Positions 8,060 to 16,800 of a stretch of 64,000 nt of DNA are shown here, one piece after another (the stretch's first letter is position 1; every line of letters begins with the position of its first letter). The DNA is from Streptomyces megasporus (GTDB taxonomy: Bacteria; Actinomycetota; Actinomycetes; Streptomycetales; Streptomycetaceae), in NCBI RefSeq assembly GCF_000718985.1, contig NZ_JODL01000017.1, positions 1 to 64,000 on the forward strand, written 5' to 3'. The notes below the pieces were generated by a model that saw nothing but the letters and a program-made list of their open reading frames with translations, had not been told where the DNA came from and made no database searches. The position numbers were made by a program, and so were the translations under genes.

Positions 8060-9373
8060 TCAGAGGACGGCGGGCGAGGCGCCCTTGAGCATCTTCAGGT
8101 CCAGGGCCTGGGCCATGGCGCGGAAGCCGCTGTCGCTGGGGTGCAGGTGGTCGCCCGAGTCGTAGGCGGGGCGGAGCTGCTGCGGGGCGGCGGGGTCGCG
8201 CAGGGCGGCGTCGAAGTCGACGACCGCGTCGAAGACGCCGCCGCGGCGGATGTGCTCGTTGACCTGCTGCCGTACGGCCTCCAGGCGTGGGGTGTGCTTG
8301 CGGTGCCCGCCGAACGGCGTCAGCGTCGCCCCGATCACCCGCAGTCCGCGCTGGTGGGCGCGCTGGGTGATGGTCTCCAGGCCGTCGACGATCTTCTGTG
8401 GGTCGGTCTGGTGGGGTGTCTTGAGGATGTCGTTGATGCCGAGCTGGACGACGAGGACCTCGGCGCCGGTGCGGGAGAGCACGTCCCGCTCCAGCCGGTT
8501 CAGGCCGCTGGGGCCGTTCTTGAGGTCGGTGGGGGAGGCGTCGAGGAGGACGCGGTTTCCGCTGATGCCCTGGTTGAGCACGCTGTAGCGGGGGGCGCCG
8601 CGTTCGGTGCGCAGCCGGTCGGCGAGGAAGTCGGTCCAGCGGTGGTTGGCTCCGGGGCTGGAGGTGATGCCGTCGGTGATGGAGTCGCCGATGACCACGA
8701 CGGCGCCTTCGGTCTCGTTGGTCCACACGTCGACGGCGGTCACGTAGCGCCAGTGGGTGGTCTGCTCGGTGTAGGGGATGCCGCTGGTGTCGGCGGCGTG
8801 GTCGCCCCGGGCGAGGTAGCTGGTCTGGCGGGCGTGGGGGTGGTGGGTGACGGCGCCGGAGCCGGTGGGGGTGTAGAGGGTGACGAGCAGGTCGGCGGCG
8901 GCGGGCACGTTCAGCCGTACCGCGTCGCTGGTGACGGTGGCGCCGACCGGGATGGTCACTTCGTGGTGGGTGCCGAAGGTCAGCCGGCGCATGCTGCCCG
9001 CCGTGGCGGTGGGGCTGCTGGGTTCGGCGGCCAGGGCGAGCGTGGCGCGTGTGATGGTCAGGGGGCGGGTGCCGAAGAGGTTGGAGAACTGGACGCGGGC
9101 GGCTGTTCCGCCGACCGAGGTGTGCACCACGTTTCGCAGGGACGCGTTCGGGTAGCCCTCGGCCGGGGCGTTCGGCTCGGCCGAGGCCGGGGAGGCGGAC
9201 CAGGTGCCCACCCAGGTGCCCGCGGACGCGGGTGCGGCGGACTCGCCACCGCGTGGCGCGGAGGCGTCCGGGGCGGGCCTGCGGCCTCCGGCGCCGACGA
9301 AGATGGCGGTGGAGACCAGGATGGCGACGGCCGCGAGCCCCGCCAGCAGGGCGTATCCCATGTTCTTGGTCAC
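8060..9373 (-). CDS. secreted SGNH/GDSL-type esterase or lipase
   Basis: 437 aa. An N-terminal hydrophobic helix (YALLAGLAAVAILVSTAIF) is a signal peptide or anchor, so it acts outside the cell. SGNH blocks are in order: block I VVIGDSITDG with the nucleophilic Ser, block II in NQGISGNR, block III in LVVQLGINDI and block V in SGDHLHPSDSGFRAM (Asp and His). The first 170 or so residues form an extra beta-rich domain seen in many actinobacterial members. I prefer the GTG at 9373, which has GAGG nine bases upstream, over longer frames. Substrate unknown; a sugar or lipid ester is likely. Confidence 0.86.
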   Translation of the reverse strand: MTKNMGYALLAGLAAVAILVSTAIFVGAGGRRPAPDASAPRGGESAAPASAGTWVGTWSASPASAEPNAPAEGYPNASLRNVVHTSVGGTAARVQFSNLFGTRPLTITRATLALAAEPSSPTATAGSMRRLTFGTHHEVTIPVGATVTSDAVRLNVPAAADLLVTLYTPTGSGAVTHHPHARQTSYLARGDHAADTSGIPYTEQTTHWRYVTAVDVWTNETEGAVVVIGDSITDGITSSPGANHRWTDFLADRLRTERGAPRYSVLNQGISGNRVLLDASPTDLKNGPSGLNRLERDVLSRTGAEVLVVQLGINDILKTPHQTDPQKIVDGLETITQRAHQRGLRVIGATLTPFGGHRKHTPRLEAVRQQVNEHIRRGGVFDAVVDFDAALRDPAAPQQLRPAYDSGDHLHPSDSGFRAMAQALDLKMLKGASPAVL

Positions 9374-9729
9374 CGGCGGCGGCCTCGTTCGTACACGGAA
9401 GGTGTCCCCCCTCTGGGCGTGGGAAGCCCACAGGTGTGCGAAGTGATCGGCAAGGGTCCATGATCCCACGGCGGTGGGGGCGCTGGGCTCGGGAGGCTCC
9501 ACCCGTTACGGGATCGATGGCGCTGTTACGGGATTGTTGAGCCGGACGCGCGGTGGCGGTGTGACGGCGTTCACCAGGGTCTATCGGGATCCACCGGGGG
9601 CTACCGGGATCCACCGGGGGCCACCGGGGCCTTCTCCGGGACGCTCGTGGCGCCGTTCGCGTTCCGTCCGGCGGTGCCTTGCGACAATGCGGGGGGACGG
9701 CTCGAACGGTCTCGGACGGGTGGAGCGGG

Positions 9730-11082
9730 ATGGAACGGACGACAACGGACGAGAAGGCGGGCCGAGGAGCCTCCGGCGGTGCCGCGCCCGCGCCTCGGGC
9801 GGCGCGGCCGGCGTTCGACCCGACCGTGTTCACGGCCGCCGACGAGGAGAAGCGCCGCGGGGTGCGTCGGATGAAGGCGATCGCGACGGGCGCCCTGGTG
9901 CTGGCGGCCGTGGTGTTCGCGTTGTCCACCTGGGCGGAGAACGCCGGGGCGGGCGCCTGGGCCGGTTACGTGGCGGCGGCGGCCGAGGCGGGCATGGTGG
10001 GCGCGTTGGCCGACTGGTTCGCGGTGACCGCGCTGTTCAAACGGCCGATGGGGCTGCCGATTCCGCACACCGCGATCATCCCGACGAAGAAGGACCAACT
10101 GGGGCGCAGTCTGGGGGATTTCGTCGGTGAGAACTTCCTGTCGGAGGCCGTGGTGCGGCGGCGGTTGCGTTCGGTGCGCGTCGCCGACCGGTTGGGGAAC
10201 TGGCTGGCTCAGCCCGACAACGCGGACCGGGTGACGGCCGAGATGTCGACCGCGTTGCGCGGGGCGCTGACGGTGTTGCGGGACAGCGATGTGCAGGCGG
10301 TGGTGACGGAGGCGATCACGCGCCGCGCTCACGCTCGGGAGATCGCGCCGCTCCTGGGGCGGACGCTGGCGCGGATCGTCGCGGACGGCGGTCACCGTCG
10401 GGCGGTGGACCTGGTGTGCGTGCGGGCCCACGACTGGCTGGTGTGGCACCAGGACTCGGTGATGGACGCGGTCGCCGGTGGCGCGCCGGGGTGGACGCCG
10501 CGGTTCGTGGACCGCAGGATCGGCGAGCGCGTCTACAAGGAGTTGTTGCGCTTCGTGGCGGAGATGCGGGACATGCCCGACCATCCGGCGCGCGGGGCGC
10601 TGGACCGTTTCCTGCGGGACTTCGCGGAGGATCTGCAGTCCGATCCCGATACTCGGGCCCGGGTGGAGCGGTTGAAGTCGGACATTCTCTCCCGGGGCGA
10701 GGTGCAGGACGTGATCGCCTCGGTCTGGGTGTCGGTGCGGGCCATGATCGTCGCGGCGGTGGAGGACGAGCGCAGCCAGTTGCGGCTGCGGGTGCGCACC
10801 TCGGTGCTCTCGCTGGGGGCGCGGCTGTCGGCGGACGCCGGGCTCCAGGGGAAGGTCGACGGTTGGATCGAGGGCGCGGCGGCGCACGTCGTCTCCACGT
10901 ATCGGCACGAGATCACGTCTCTGATCACCGAGACGATCGAGAGTTGGGACGCCGAGCACACCTCCCGCAAGATCGAGGCGAACGTCGGCCGGGACCTGCA
11001 GTTCATTCGGATCAACGGCACGGTGGTGGGCGCGCTCGCCGGTCTGGCGATCCACACCGTGACGCACCTGCTGGGCGGGTAG
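9730..11082 (+). CDS. DUF445 family membrane protein
   Basis: 450 aa. After a charged N-terminus come a membrane helix (IATGALVLAAVVFALSTWA) and a second hydrophobic stretch leading into MVGALADWFAVTALFKRPMGLPIPHTAIIP, the diagnostic DUF445 motif. A long helical middle follows, with ILSRGEVQDVIASVW and DAEHTSRKIEANVGRDLQFIRINGTVVGALAGLAIHTV at the end, also family signatures. ATG at 9730 with GGAG just upstream is chosen over in-frame starts inside the low-complexity leader. Function of the family is unknown; a membrane scaffold has been suggested. Confidence 0.9.
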   Translation: MERTTTDEKAGRGASGGAAPAPRAARPAFDPTVFTAADEEKRRGVRRMKAIATGALVLAAVVFALSTWAENAGAGAWAGYVAAAAEAGMVGALADWFAVTALFKRPMGLPIPHTAIIPTKKDQLGRSLGDFVGENFLSEAVVRRRLRSVRVADRLGNWLAQPDNADRVTAEMSTALRGALTVLRDSDVQAVVTEAITRRAHAREIAPLLGRTLARIVADGGHRRAVDLVCVRAHDWLVWHQDSVMDAVAGGAPGWTPRFVDRRIGERVYKELLRFVAEMRDMPDHPARGALDRFLRDFAEDLQSDPDTRARVERLKSDILSRGEVQDVIASVWVSVRAMIVAAVEDERSQLRLRVRTSVLSLGARLSADAGLQGKVDGWIEGAAAHVVSTYRHEITSLITETIESWDAEHTSRKIEANVGRDLQFIRINGTVVGALAGLAIHTVTHLLGG

Positions 11083-11170
11083 GGCGGGCCGCCCCGGTCC
11101 GGGGGCGGGCCGCCCCGGTCCGGGGGCGGCCCGCCGGTGTCCGTGCGGGTGTCGGGAGGGTCAGGGTGGG

Positions 11171-12295
11171 TCAGGGGTGGGCGGTGTCCGTGTCCGTCTC
11201 CGTGATCCGGACGGTGCGTCCCTCGGCGGCCGAGAGGCGTGCCGCCTCCAGTACGCGCAGGGCCCGCGCGGCCTCCCGGGCGGTGACGGGGGGCTCGCCG
11301 CCGGTGCGCAGGGCGTCGGCGACGGCGGCGTAGTAGGCGGGGTAGTCGCCGTCGCGGGACGGTACGGGTTCCGTGTTCTCCAGGGCTCCCAGGACGCCCC
11401 AGGCCGATTCCGGCTCCACGCCCCACCGTCCCCGGCCGGGGCGTTCACCGGCGCGCAGGGCGTCTTCCTGCGGGTCGAGGCCGTGCTTGACGTAGGCGGC
11501 CTCGCTGCCCAGCACCCGGAAGCGGGGGCCGAGGTGCGCGGCGGTGGCGCTCGTCCACAGGTGGGAGCGGACGCCGGAGGTGTGGTGGAGGGCGATGAAG
11601 GTGTCGTCGTCGATCCGGGCGCCGGGGCGGCGGACGTCGGACTCGGCGTGGACGGAGTCGACGGGGCCGAAGAGGACGAGCGCCTGGTCCACCAGGTGGC
11701 TGCCCAGGTCGTACAGGAGGCCGCCGACGTCGGCGGGGTCGCCGGACTCGCGCCAGCCGCCCTTGAGGTGGGGGCGCCACCGCTCGAAACGGGACTCGAA
11801 GCGCCACACGTCGCCGAGCGCGCCCTGGTCGATCAGGTCGCGCAGGGTGAGGAAGTCGTTGTCCCAGCGGCGGTTCTGGAAGACCGACAGCAGCAGTCCG
11901 CGGCGCTCGGCGAGGTCGGCGAGTTCCTCCGCCTCGGCGGCGCGGGCCGCGAGCGGCTTGTCGACGACGACCGCCAGGTCCGCTTCCAGGGCGCGGCGGG
12001 CCAGTTCGACGTGGGTGCGGTTGGGGGAGGCGACCACCACGAGGTCCAGCGCGTCGGCGCGTGCGAACAGCGCGTCGGCATTCGCGACGGTGCGCAGGTC
12101 CTCGCCGTGCTCGGCGCGGGCCTGCCGCTGCCGCTCGGGGTCGGAGGTGACGACGGTGTCCAGGACGAGGCCGTCGGTGGCGGCGATCAGCGGCGCGTGG
12201 AAGACGGAGCCGGCCAGGCCGTATCCGATCAGGCCGACGCGCAGCGGGCGGGAGGTCGGGGTGGCGGTGGCAGCGGCAGAGGTGGCGACGTCCAT
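11171..12295 (-). CDS. Gfo/Idh/MocA-family oxidoreductase
   Basis: 374 aa NAD(P)-dependent sugar or cyclitol dehydrogenase. The N-terminal Rossmann domain opens VGLIGYGLAGSVFHAPLI. The family motif is present as VVDKPLAARAAEAEELADLA, with the catalytic Lys in DKPL. The second domain includes WRFESRFERWRPHLKGGWRE and GGLLYDLGSHLVDQALVLFG. ATG at 12295 lies next to a 27-bp palindrome and is divergent from a ROK regulator, which probably controls it. The substrate is probably a sugar, but I cannot name it. Confidence 0.9.
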   Translation of the reverse strand: MDVATSAAATATPTSRPLRVGLIGYGLAGSVFHAPLIAATDGLVLDTVVTSDPERQRQARAEHGEDLRTVANADALFARADALDLVVVASPNRTHVELARRALEADLAVVVDKPLAARAAEAEELADLAERRGLLLSVFQNRRWDNDFLTLRDLIDQGALGDVWRFESRFERWRPHLKGGWRESGDPADVGGLLYDLGSHLVDQALVLFGPVDSVHAESDVRRPGARIDDDTFIALHHTSGVRSHLWTSATAAHLGPRFRVLGSEAAYVKHGLDPQEDALRAGERPGRGRWGVEPESAWGVLGALENTEPVPSRDGDYPAYYAAVADALRTGGEPPVTAREAARALRVLEAARLSAAEGRTVRITETDTDTAHP

Positions 12296-12300
12296 GCGCC

Positions 12301-12327
12301 CACTTTGGCAACAGTGTTGCTAAAGTG
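12301..12327. promoter_or_regulatory. 27-bp palindromic operator between the oxidoreductase and ROK genes
   Basis: Two 13-bp arms around a single centre base at 12314. Arms CACTTTGGCAACA (left) and TGTTGCTAAAGTG (right) mismatch at one position pair (12307/12321). It lies 5 bp before the oxidoreductase ATG, and its right arm contains the -35-like TTGCTA of the ROK gene, so binding would block both. AT-rich islands like this are rare in the window. Confidence 0.8.
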
Positions 12328-12344
12328 CAAGCGGGAGCCACAAT
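12317..12344 (+). promoter_or_regulatory. likely promoter of the ROK regulator gene
   Basis: -35-like TTGCTA at 12317-12322, 16-bp spacer, -10-like CACAAT at 12339-12344. The -10 ends six bases before the GTG at 12351, which fits a leaderless transcript. It overlaps the palindrome at 12301-12327, implying autoregulation. Confidence 0.55.
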
Positions 12345-12350
12345 GGCCGG

Positions 12351-13526
12351 GTGACCCCTGTCTTCCCCGGCGCCTTCCCCCATGCCCTCTCCGGAGCCGC
12401 GAACCTGCCCGCCCTGCGCGGCCACAACGCCGCGCTCGTCCTGGACCTGCTGCGCGCGGCGGGCGAGAGGGGCGCGAGCAGGGCGGAGCTGGCCGAGGGC
12501 ACGGGACTGACCCCCCAGGCCGTCAGCAAGATCACCGCCCGGCTGCGGGCCGCGGGCCTGGTGACCGAGGCGGGGCGCCGACCCTCCACGGGCGGCAAAC
12601 CGCGCACGGTCTGGCGCCTGGTGCGCGACGCCCGGTACGCGGTGGGCCTGCACTTGGACCGCGACGAGCTCACCGCCGTCCTGGCGGACCTCCCGGGCAC
12701 CCCGGTCGCGGTCCACCGCGCCCCCTTCGACCTCGGCGCGCCCCCCGAGCGGGCCCTGGGGGAAGCGGTCGAGGCGGTGCGCGCCCTCCTCGCCCCCGCG
12801 GCGTCCGGCGGCGTCCCGCGCGCCGGGGTGCTGGGCGTGGGAGTGGCCTGCCCGGGGCCGCTGGAACACCGCACGGGGGTGCTGAGGCGGGTGACGGGCT
12901 TCCCCGGGTGGGACGGCTTCCCGCTGCGGGACGCGCTGGCCGAACGGCTGGCGATGTCCGTCGCCCTGGACAAGGACACCAACGCCGCGGCGCTCGGCCT
13001 CGCCCTGCGCGGTGCGGACGGTTCGGACGGCCGGCGCGGCGGAGCCGGGGCCGGTGCCGCGTCGTTCGCCTACCTGCACCTGGGCACCGGGCTGGGCGCC
13101 GGACTCGTCCTGGGCGGGACGCTGTACCGGGGCGCGCGCACCGGGGCCGGGGAGTTCGGCCACCAGGTCGTCCGGCTCGACGGCCCCGCGTGCCACTGTG
13201 GGGACCGCGGCTGCCTGGAGGCGCTGTGCCTGGCCGCCGCCGCCCGGGGCGACACCGCGGAGGCGGCCCGGGTCCTGGGCGTGGGCGCCGCCAACCTCGC
13301 CGGGCTGCTGGACATCGACCGCGTGGTGCTGGGCGGGCGCGCCGTGCTGGCCGACCCGGAGCCGTACCGCGCGGGCGTCGAGGCGGTCCTGGCCGCCCGG
13401 GCCGCGCGCACCGACGGCCGTGCCGTCCCGGTCTCCGTCGCGCCCGGCGGGGCGCGGCTGGTCGCCGACGGCGCCGCGCACCTGGTCCTGGCCCCGCTCT
13501 TCGGCCGGCTGGAACCGGTCCGCTGA
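12351..13526 (+). CDS. ROK-family transcriptional regulator
   Basis: 391 aa. The N-terminal winged-helix domain contains GASRAELAEGTGLTPQAVSKITARLRAAGLV. The C-terminal sugar-kinase-like ROK domain has DKDTNAAALG, LHLGTGLGAGLVLGG and the zinc motif CHCGDRGCLEALC. It is probably a repressor that lets go of DNA when it binds a sugar or sugar phosphate. It starts at GTG 12351 without a clear Shine-Dalgarno. Divergence from a Gfo/Idh/MocA dehydrogenase across a palindrome suggests that gene is its target. Confidence 0.9.
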   Translation: MTPVFPGAFPHALSGAANLPALRGHNAALVLDLLRAAGERGASRAELAEGTGLTPQAVSKITARLRAAGLVTEAGRRPSTGGKPRTVWRLVRDARYAVGLHLDRDELTAVLADLPGTPVAVHRAPFDLGAPPERALGEAVEAVRALLAPAASGGVPRAGVLGVGVACPGPLEHRTGVLRRVTGFPGWDGFPLRDALAERLAMSVALDKDTNAAALGLALRGADGSDGRRGGAGAGAASFAYLHLGTGLGAGLVLGGTLYRGARTGAGEFGHQVVRLDGPACHCGDRGCLEALCLAAAARGDTAEAARVLGVGAANLAGLLDIDRVVLGGRAVLADPEPYRAGVEAVLAARAARTDGRAVPVSVAPGGARLVADGAAHLVLAPLFGRLEPVR

Positions 13527-13652
13527 CGTAGTCGCCGTCGAGGCGGGAAACCGGTCATCGGAGAGTGACTACGCTGGGGGCGTCGGCGGGTCGTCGGCGC
13601 GGCGCGGTGTCGCCGTCCCCCGGTACGTGTGTACGACAGGCAGGAGTGACGC

Positions 13653-14432
13653 ATGGCGGAGCGCAAACCGATCGAGTCGTGGCTCACCGACATGGACGGG
13701 GTGCTCGTCCACGAGGGGGTGCCCATCCCCGGCGCCGACGCCTTCGTCAAGCGGCTGAGGGAGTCCGGCAGGCCGTTTTTGGTGCTGACCAACAACTCGA
13801 TCTACACGCCCCGTGACCTGCACGCCCGTCTGATGCGGATGGGCCTGGAGGTGCCGGTGGAGAACATCTGGACCTCCGCCCTGGCCACCGCCAGGTTCCT
13901 GGACGACCAGCGGCCCGGCGGCACCGCGTACGTCATCGGCGAGGCCGGTCTGACCACCGCCCTCCACGACGTGGGCTACATCCTCAGCGACACCGAGCCG
14001 GACTACGTGGTCCTCGGCGAGACGCGCACCTACAGCTTCGAGGCGCTCACCAAGGCGATCCGGCTGATCAACGCCGGGGCGCGGTTCATCGCCACCAACC
14101 CCGACGAGACCGGCCCGTCCGCCGAGGGGGTGCTGCCCGCCACCGGATCGGTCGCGGCGCTGATCACCAAGGCGACCGGCCGCGAACCGTACTTCGTCGG
14201 CAAGCCCAACCCGTTGATGATGCGGGCCGGACTCAACGCCATAGGCGCCCACTCCGAGTCCAGCGCGATGATCGGCGACCGGATGGACACCGACGTCCTG
14301 GCCGGGCTGGAGGCCGGGATGGAGACGTTCCTGGTGCTGACCGGCCTGACCCGGCCCTCCGACGTGGACCGCTACCCCTTCCGCCCCTCGACGGTCGTCG
14401 ACTCGATCGCGGATCTGGTCGAACGGATCTGA
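13653..14432 (+). CDS. HAD-superfamily phosphatase, NagD-like
   Basis: 259 aa. HAD motif I is DMDGVLVHEG (nucleophile Asp and acid Asp), motif II is LTNNS, the motif III Lys lies near EPYFVGKPNPLMM, and motif IV is MIGDRMDTDVLAGLEAGM. The C2-type cap and PGADAFVKRLRESGRPFLVLTNNS match NagD/AraL phosphatases, which act on sugar or nucleoside monophosphates in the cytoplasm. ATG at 13653 follows AGGAGTGACGC. It stands alone on the plus strand. Confidence 0.92.
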   Translation: MAERKPIESWLTDMDGVLVHEGVPIPGADAFVKRLRESGRPFLVLTNNSIYTPRDLHARLMRMGLEVPVENIWTSALATARFLDDQRPGGTAYVIGEAGLTTALHDVGYILSDTEPDYVVLGETRTYSFEALTKAIRLINAGARFIATNPDETGPSAEGVLPATGSVAALITKATGREPYFVGKPNPLMMRAGLNAIGAHSESSAMIGDRMDTDVLAGLEAGMETFLVLTGLTRPSDVDRYPFRPSTVVDSIADLVERI

Positions 14433-14559
14433 TCCGCCCGGACCGGCCGGGCCCCGGACACGTTCGGCCCACCCTCGAACGGAGCAGCGCGGGCCGGTGC
14501 CGGGATGCGGGCCGAGGCGGCGCGACGGATCTTCGGGAGTACCGATCCGGAGGTTCGAC

Positions 14560-15291
14560 ATGGGCACCTTCCGCACCGTCCGACCCACCCGCACCGTCCG
14601 ACCCACCCGCCCCGCCCGACCCGCCCGGCCCGTTCGCGGCGCCCTCGTCGCGGCCCTCATGGTCTGCGCCCTGAGCGTCCCCGCCGCGCCCGCCGCGGTC
14701 GGCGAGGAACCGGGGCCCGGCGGCGCCGGCGCCGCGTCCCCCGACGCCACGGGGACGGCCTCGATACGGGTCACGCCCGCGACGGCACGCCCCGGCGCCG
14801 AGGTCGAGGTGGCGGCCCCCCGCTGCGAGGGCACCGCCGGCACCGCCCGCTCCGAGGCGTTCGTCGCCGACGCCGCACTGGCGCCCTCGGCCGACGGCGG
14901 ACTCTTCGGGGAGGCGAGGATCCGCTCGGACGTCGAGGAGGGACGGCACCGGGTCACGGTGGAGTGTGAGGGCGCCGGAACCGGAGCCGTCGGTCGGCTG
15001 ACCGTGCGCCGCTCCGCATCCGACCGACCCTCCTCCGACCGACCCTCCACCCCGGCCGCGTCCCCGAGCGGATCCCCCGCCGCCTCCCCGGCCGACTCCC
15101 CGTCCCCGGCCCGGAGCCCGGTCGCTCCCGTGCCGGCCGGAGGCGGCGGCACCGCGGAGAGGACCGAGGACGCCGGACCCGGCGCCCTCCACACCACCCT
15201 GGGAGCCGGACTGGCGGGCGCCGCCGTCCTGACCGTCGCCTGGCGGGCCCTCGCGTCGCGCCGCCGGAACCGTTCCGACACCGACCACTGA
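14560..15291 (+). CDS. exported, membrane-anchored protein next to a sortase
   Basis: 243 aa. The long N-terminus carries imperfect TVRPTR / ARPARP repeats, then a hydrophobic segment GALVAALMVCALSVPAAPAAV ending in a likely signal cleavage site. The middle is an Ig-like beta domain with two cysteines (RCEGTAG and VECEGAG). A Ser/Pro/Asp-rich linker follows, and the C-terminus has one transmembrane helix (GAGLAGAAVLTVAWRALA) and a basic tail. The layout resembles a sortase substrate, but I see no LPXTG or LAXTG. ATG at 14560 with GGAGG six bases upstream. The sortase gene starts 11 bp later. Confidence 0.8.
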   Translation: MGTFRTVRPTRTVRPTRPARPARPVRGALVAALMVCALSVPAAPAAVGEEPGPGGAGAASPDATGTASIRVTPATARPGAEVEVAAPRCEGTAGTARSEAFVADAALAPSADGGLFGEARIRSDVEEGRHRVTVECEGAGTGAVGRLTVRRSASDRPSSDRPSTPAASPSGSPAASPADSPSPARSPVAPVPAGGGGTAERTEDAGPGALHTTLGAGLAGAAVLTVAWRALASRRRNRSDTDH

Positions 15292-15302
15292 CACGGCCGG
15301 CC

Positions 15303-16055
15303 GTGTACGACGACACCGCGATCGGCGAACCGCGCACGAGCGGCACCGGGCGCGTCGTGGCGGCGGTGGTGTGGACGGTGCTGCTGCTCGGACTGTGGCT
15401 GTGGGGACGGGCCCTGACCGACGGCACCGGACCGCCGCCTCCCCCCGAACCCGGCGGCGCCTCCGTGGCCGGCCGCGCGCCCGACGGCGTGCCCGGCGCC
15501 CCCGACCGCGCCGACGCGGGCCGGGCGCTGCCCGCGTCCCACGCGCCGCTGCCCGACTCCGAGCCCGAACGGGTCGACATCGACGCCATCGGCGTCCACG
15601 CCCGGATCGTCGAGAGGGGACTGGACCGCGACGGCGCGATCGAGCCCCCGCCGATGGACACCCCCGACGTCGTCGGTTGGTACGGCGACGGGCCGGCCCC
15701 CGGCGCCGAGGGCGCGGCGCTGCTCGTGGGCCACCTGGACACGGACACCGGTCGGGCGGTCTTCCACCGCCTCACCTCCGTGGGGCCGGGCACCGCGGTC
15801 CACGTGACGCGCGCGGACGGCACGGTCGCGGAGTTCACCGTCGAGAACGTCTCGGTCGCCGAGCGCGCCGACTTCGACCCGGAGAAGGTCTACGGCACCC
15901 GCCGCGACGGGCGGGCCGAACTGAGACTCATCACCTGCACCGGCACCTTCGACCGGGACAGCGACTCCTACACCGCCAACCTGGTGGTCTCGGCGTACCT
16001 CACCGGTGTCCGCCCCGCGTCGGGGGCGGACACCGGTGAGCCGACGAGGAGTTGA
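15303..16055 (+). CDS. class F sortase
   Basis: 250 aa membrane-bound transpeptidase. The N-terminal helix (VVAAVVWTVLLLGLWLWG) anchors it, a Pro-rich linker follows, and the sortase domain has His144 in LLVGHLDTDTG and Cys212 in RLITCTGTFDR. A conserved arginine is expected after the Cys, and R218 is a candidate. Class F enzymes are common in Streptomyces and are poorly understood. The GTG at 15303 lies 11 bp after the upstream exported protein, so the two are probably co-transcribed and functionally linked. Confidence 0.9.
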   Translation: MYDDTAIGEPRTSGTGRVVAAVVWTVLLLGLWLWGRALTDGTGPPPPPEPGGASVAGRAPDGVPGAPDRADAGRALPASHAPLPDSEPERVDIDAIGVHARIVERGLDRDGAIEPPPMDTPDVVGWYGDGPAPGAEGAALLVGHLDTDTGRAVFHRLTSVGPGTAVHVTRADGTVAEFTVENVSVAERADFDPEKVYGTRRDGRAELRLITCTGTFDRDSDSYTANLVVSAYLTGVRPASGADTGEPTRS

Positions 16056-16518
16056 GGAAGGCGACGCGGGCGCCGGACCCCGGGCGCCACGGGGGCGGTC
16101 CCACGGAACGCGCGGTGTGGCCGCAAAGGGTGAAGCGTGCGGCCGAACCGGGGGGCGTGTCCGCCCGCCCGGGATTGAACGGGCATGGACGCGGTACTCG
16201 GAAACCGAGATCCCCCAGGACACGGAGGCTGTCGTTCCGCCATGTACGAGACAGCGCAATCGGACGCCGACGAACAGCCTGCCGCCGGGCGGGCCCGCAA
16301 CGAGTCGCCACTCGCCCCGCCGCCGCTGCGCCTCGCCGGAGACGGTGACGACGACGAGGGCGAGCCGCACATCTGCCGGGGCATCGACTGAGCCCGGAAC
16401 GGCCGCCCACGCTCGGACGTGCCGGACGTGCCCGGACGTGTCGGACGTGCCCGGAGGTGAGCGCCCGGGGAACGCGTCCGGGCCCCACCGTGAGACGGTG
16501 GGGCCCGGAGCGGATGGG
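16056..16518. other. intergenic region after the sortase gene
   Basis: About 460 bp before tRNA-Lys. It holds one doubtful small ORF (listed separately) and C+G-rich repeats of the type GGACGTGCCCGGACGTG at 16416-16460. No other gene is recognised. Confidence 0.5.
16242..16391 (+). CDS. possible small acidic protein
   Basis: 49 aa starting MYETAQSDADEQ and ending DDDEGEPHICRGID. The acidic tail with a single Cys gives it a gene-like rather than random look, but there is no recognised family. GGAGG lies 13 bases upstream of the ATG, which is too far for a good site. An in-frame ATG at 16185 would add 19 residues. Treat as tentative. Confidence 0.3.
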   Translation: MYETAQSDADEQPAAGRARNESPLAPPPLRLAGDGDDDEGEPHICRGID

Positions 16519-16592
16519 TACGCCGCCAGGGACTCGAACCCCGGACCCGCTGATTAAGAGTCAGCTGCTCTAACCAACTGAGCTAGCGGCGC
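16519..16592 (-). tRNA. tRNA-Lys (anticodon CUU), copy 1
   Basis: Cloverleaf on the minus strand: acceptor GCGCCGC pairs with GCGGCGT (one G-U), anticodon stem GCTGA/TCAGC, loop CTCTTAA giving CUU, T-arm CGGGG-TTCGAGT-CCCTG, discriminator A. Identical to the copies at 20615 and 28001. Confidence 0.95.
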
Positions 16593-16800
16593 CCGCAGGG
16601 GACGTGATCCGCGCTTCGCGCGCCGATCCGTGCCGACCTGCGGGAACAAGCATACCCGACGCCGTGGGGTGCTCCGTCCATCCGGCCGCCGCGAGGTGCC
16701 GCGAGCAGGCATGGGCAGACGTGGTCAGGAGCGATCAGGGGCGGGCCGGCTCGGGCCGGTATCCGGAAGTCCGGTGGCCCGAGCCGGCCCCCGAGGGGCC

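Noticed and set aside
7572..9929. Open frame of 785 codons on the minus strand
   Set aside because: It overlaps the SGNH esterase in another frame, is Arg/Pro-rich without any domain, and arises from the high-G+C third-base bias of the real gene.
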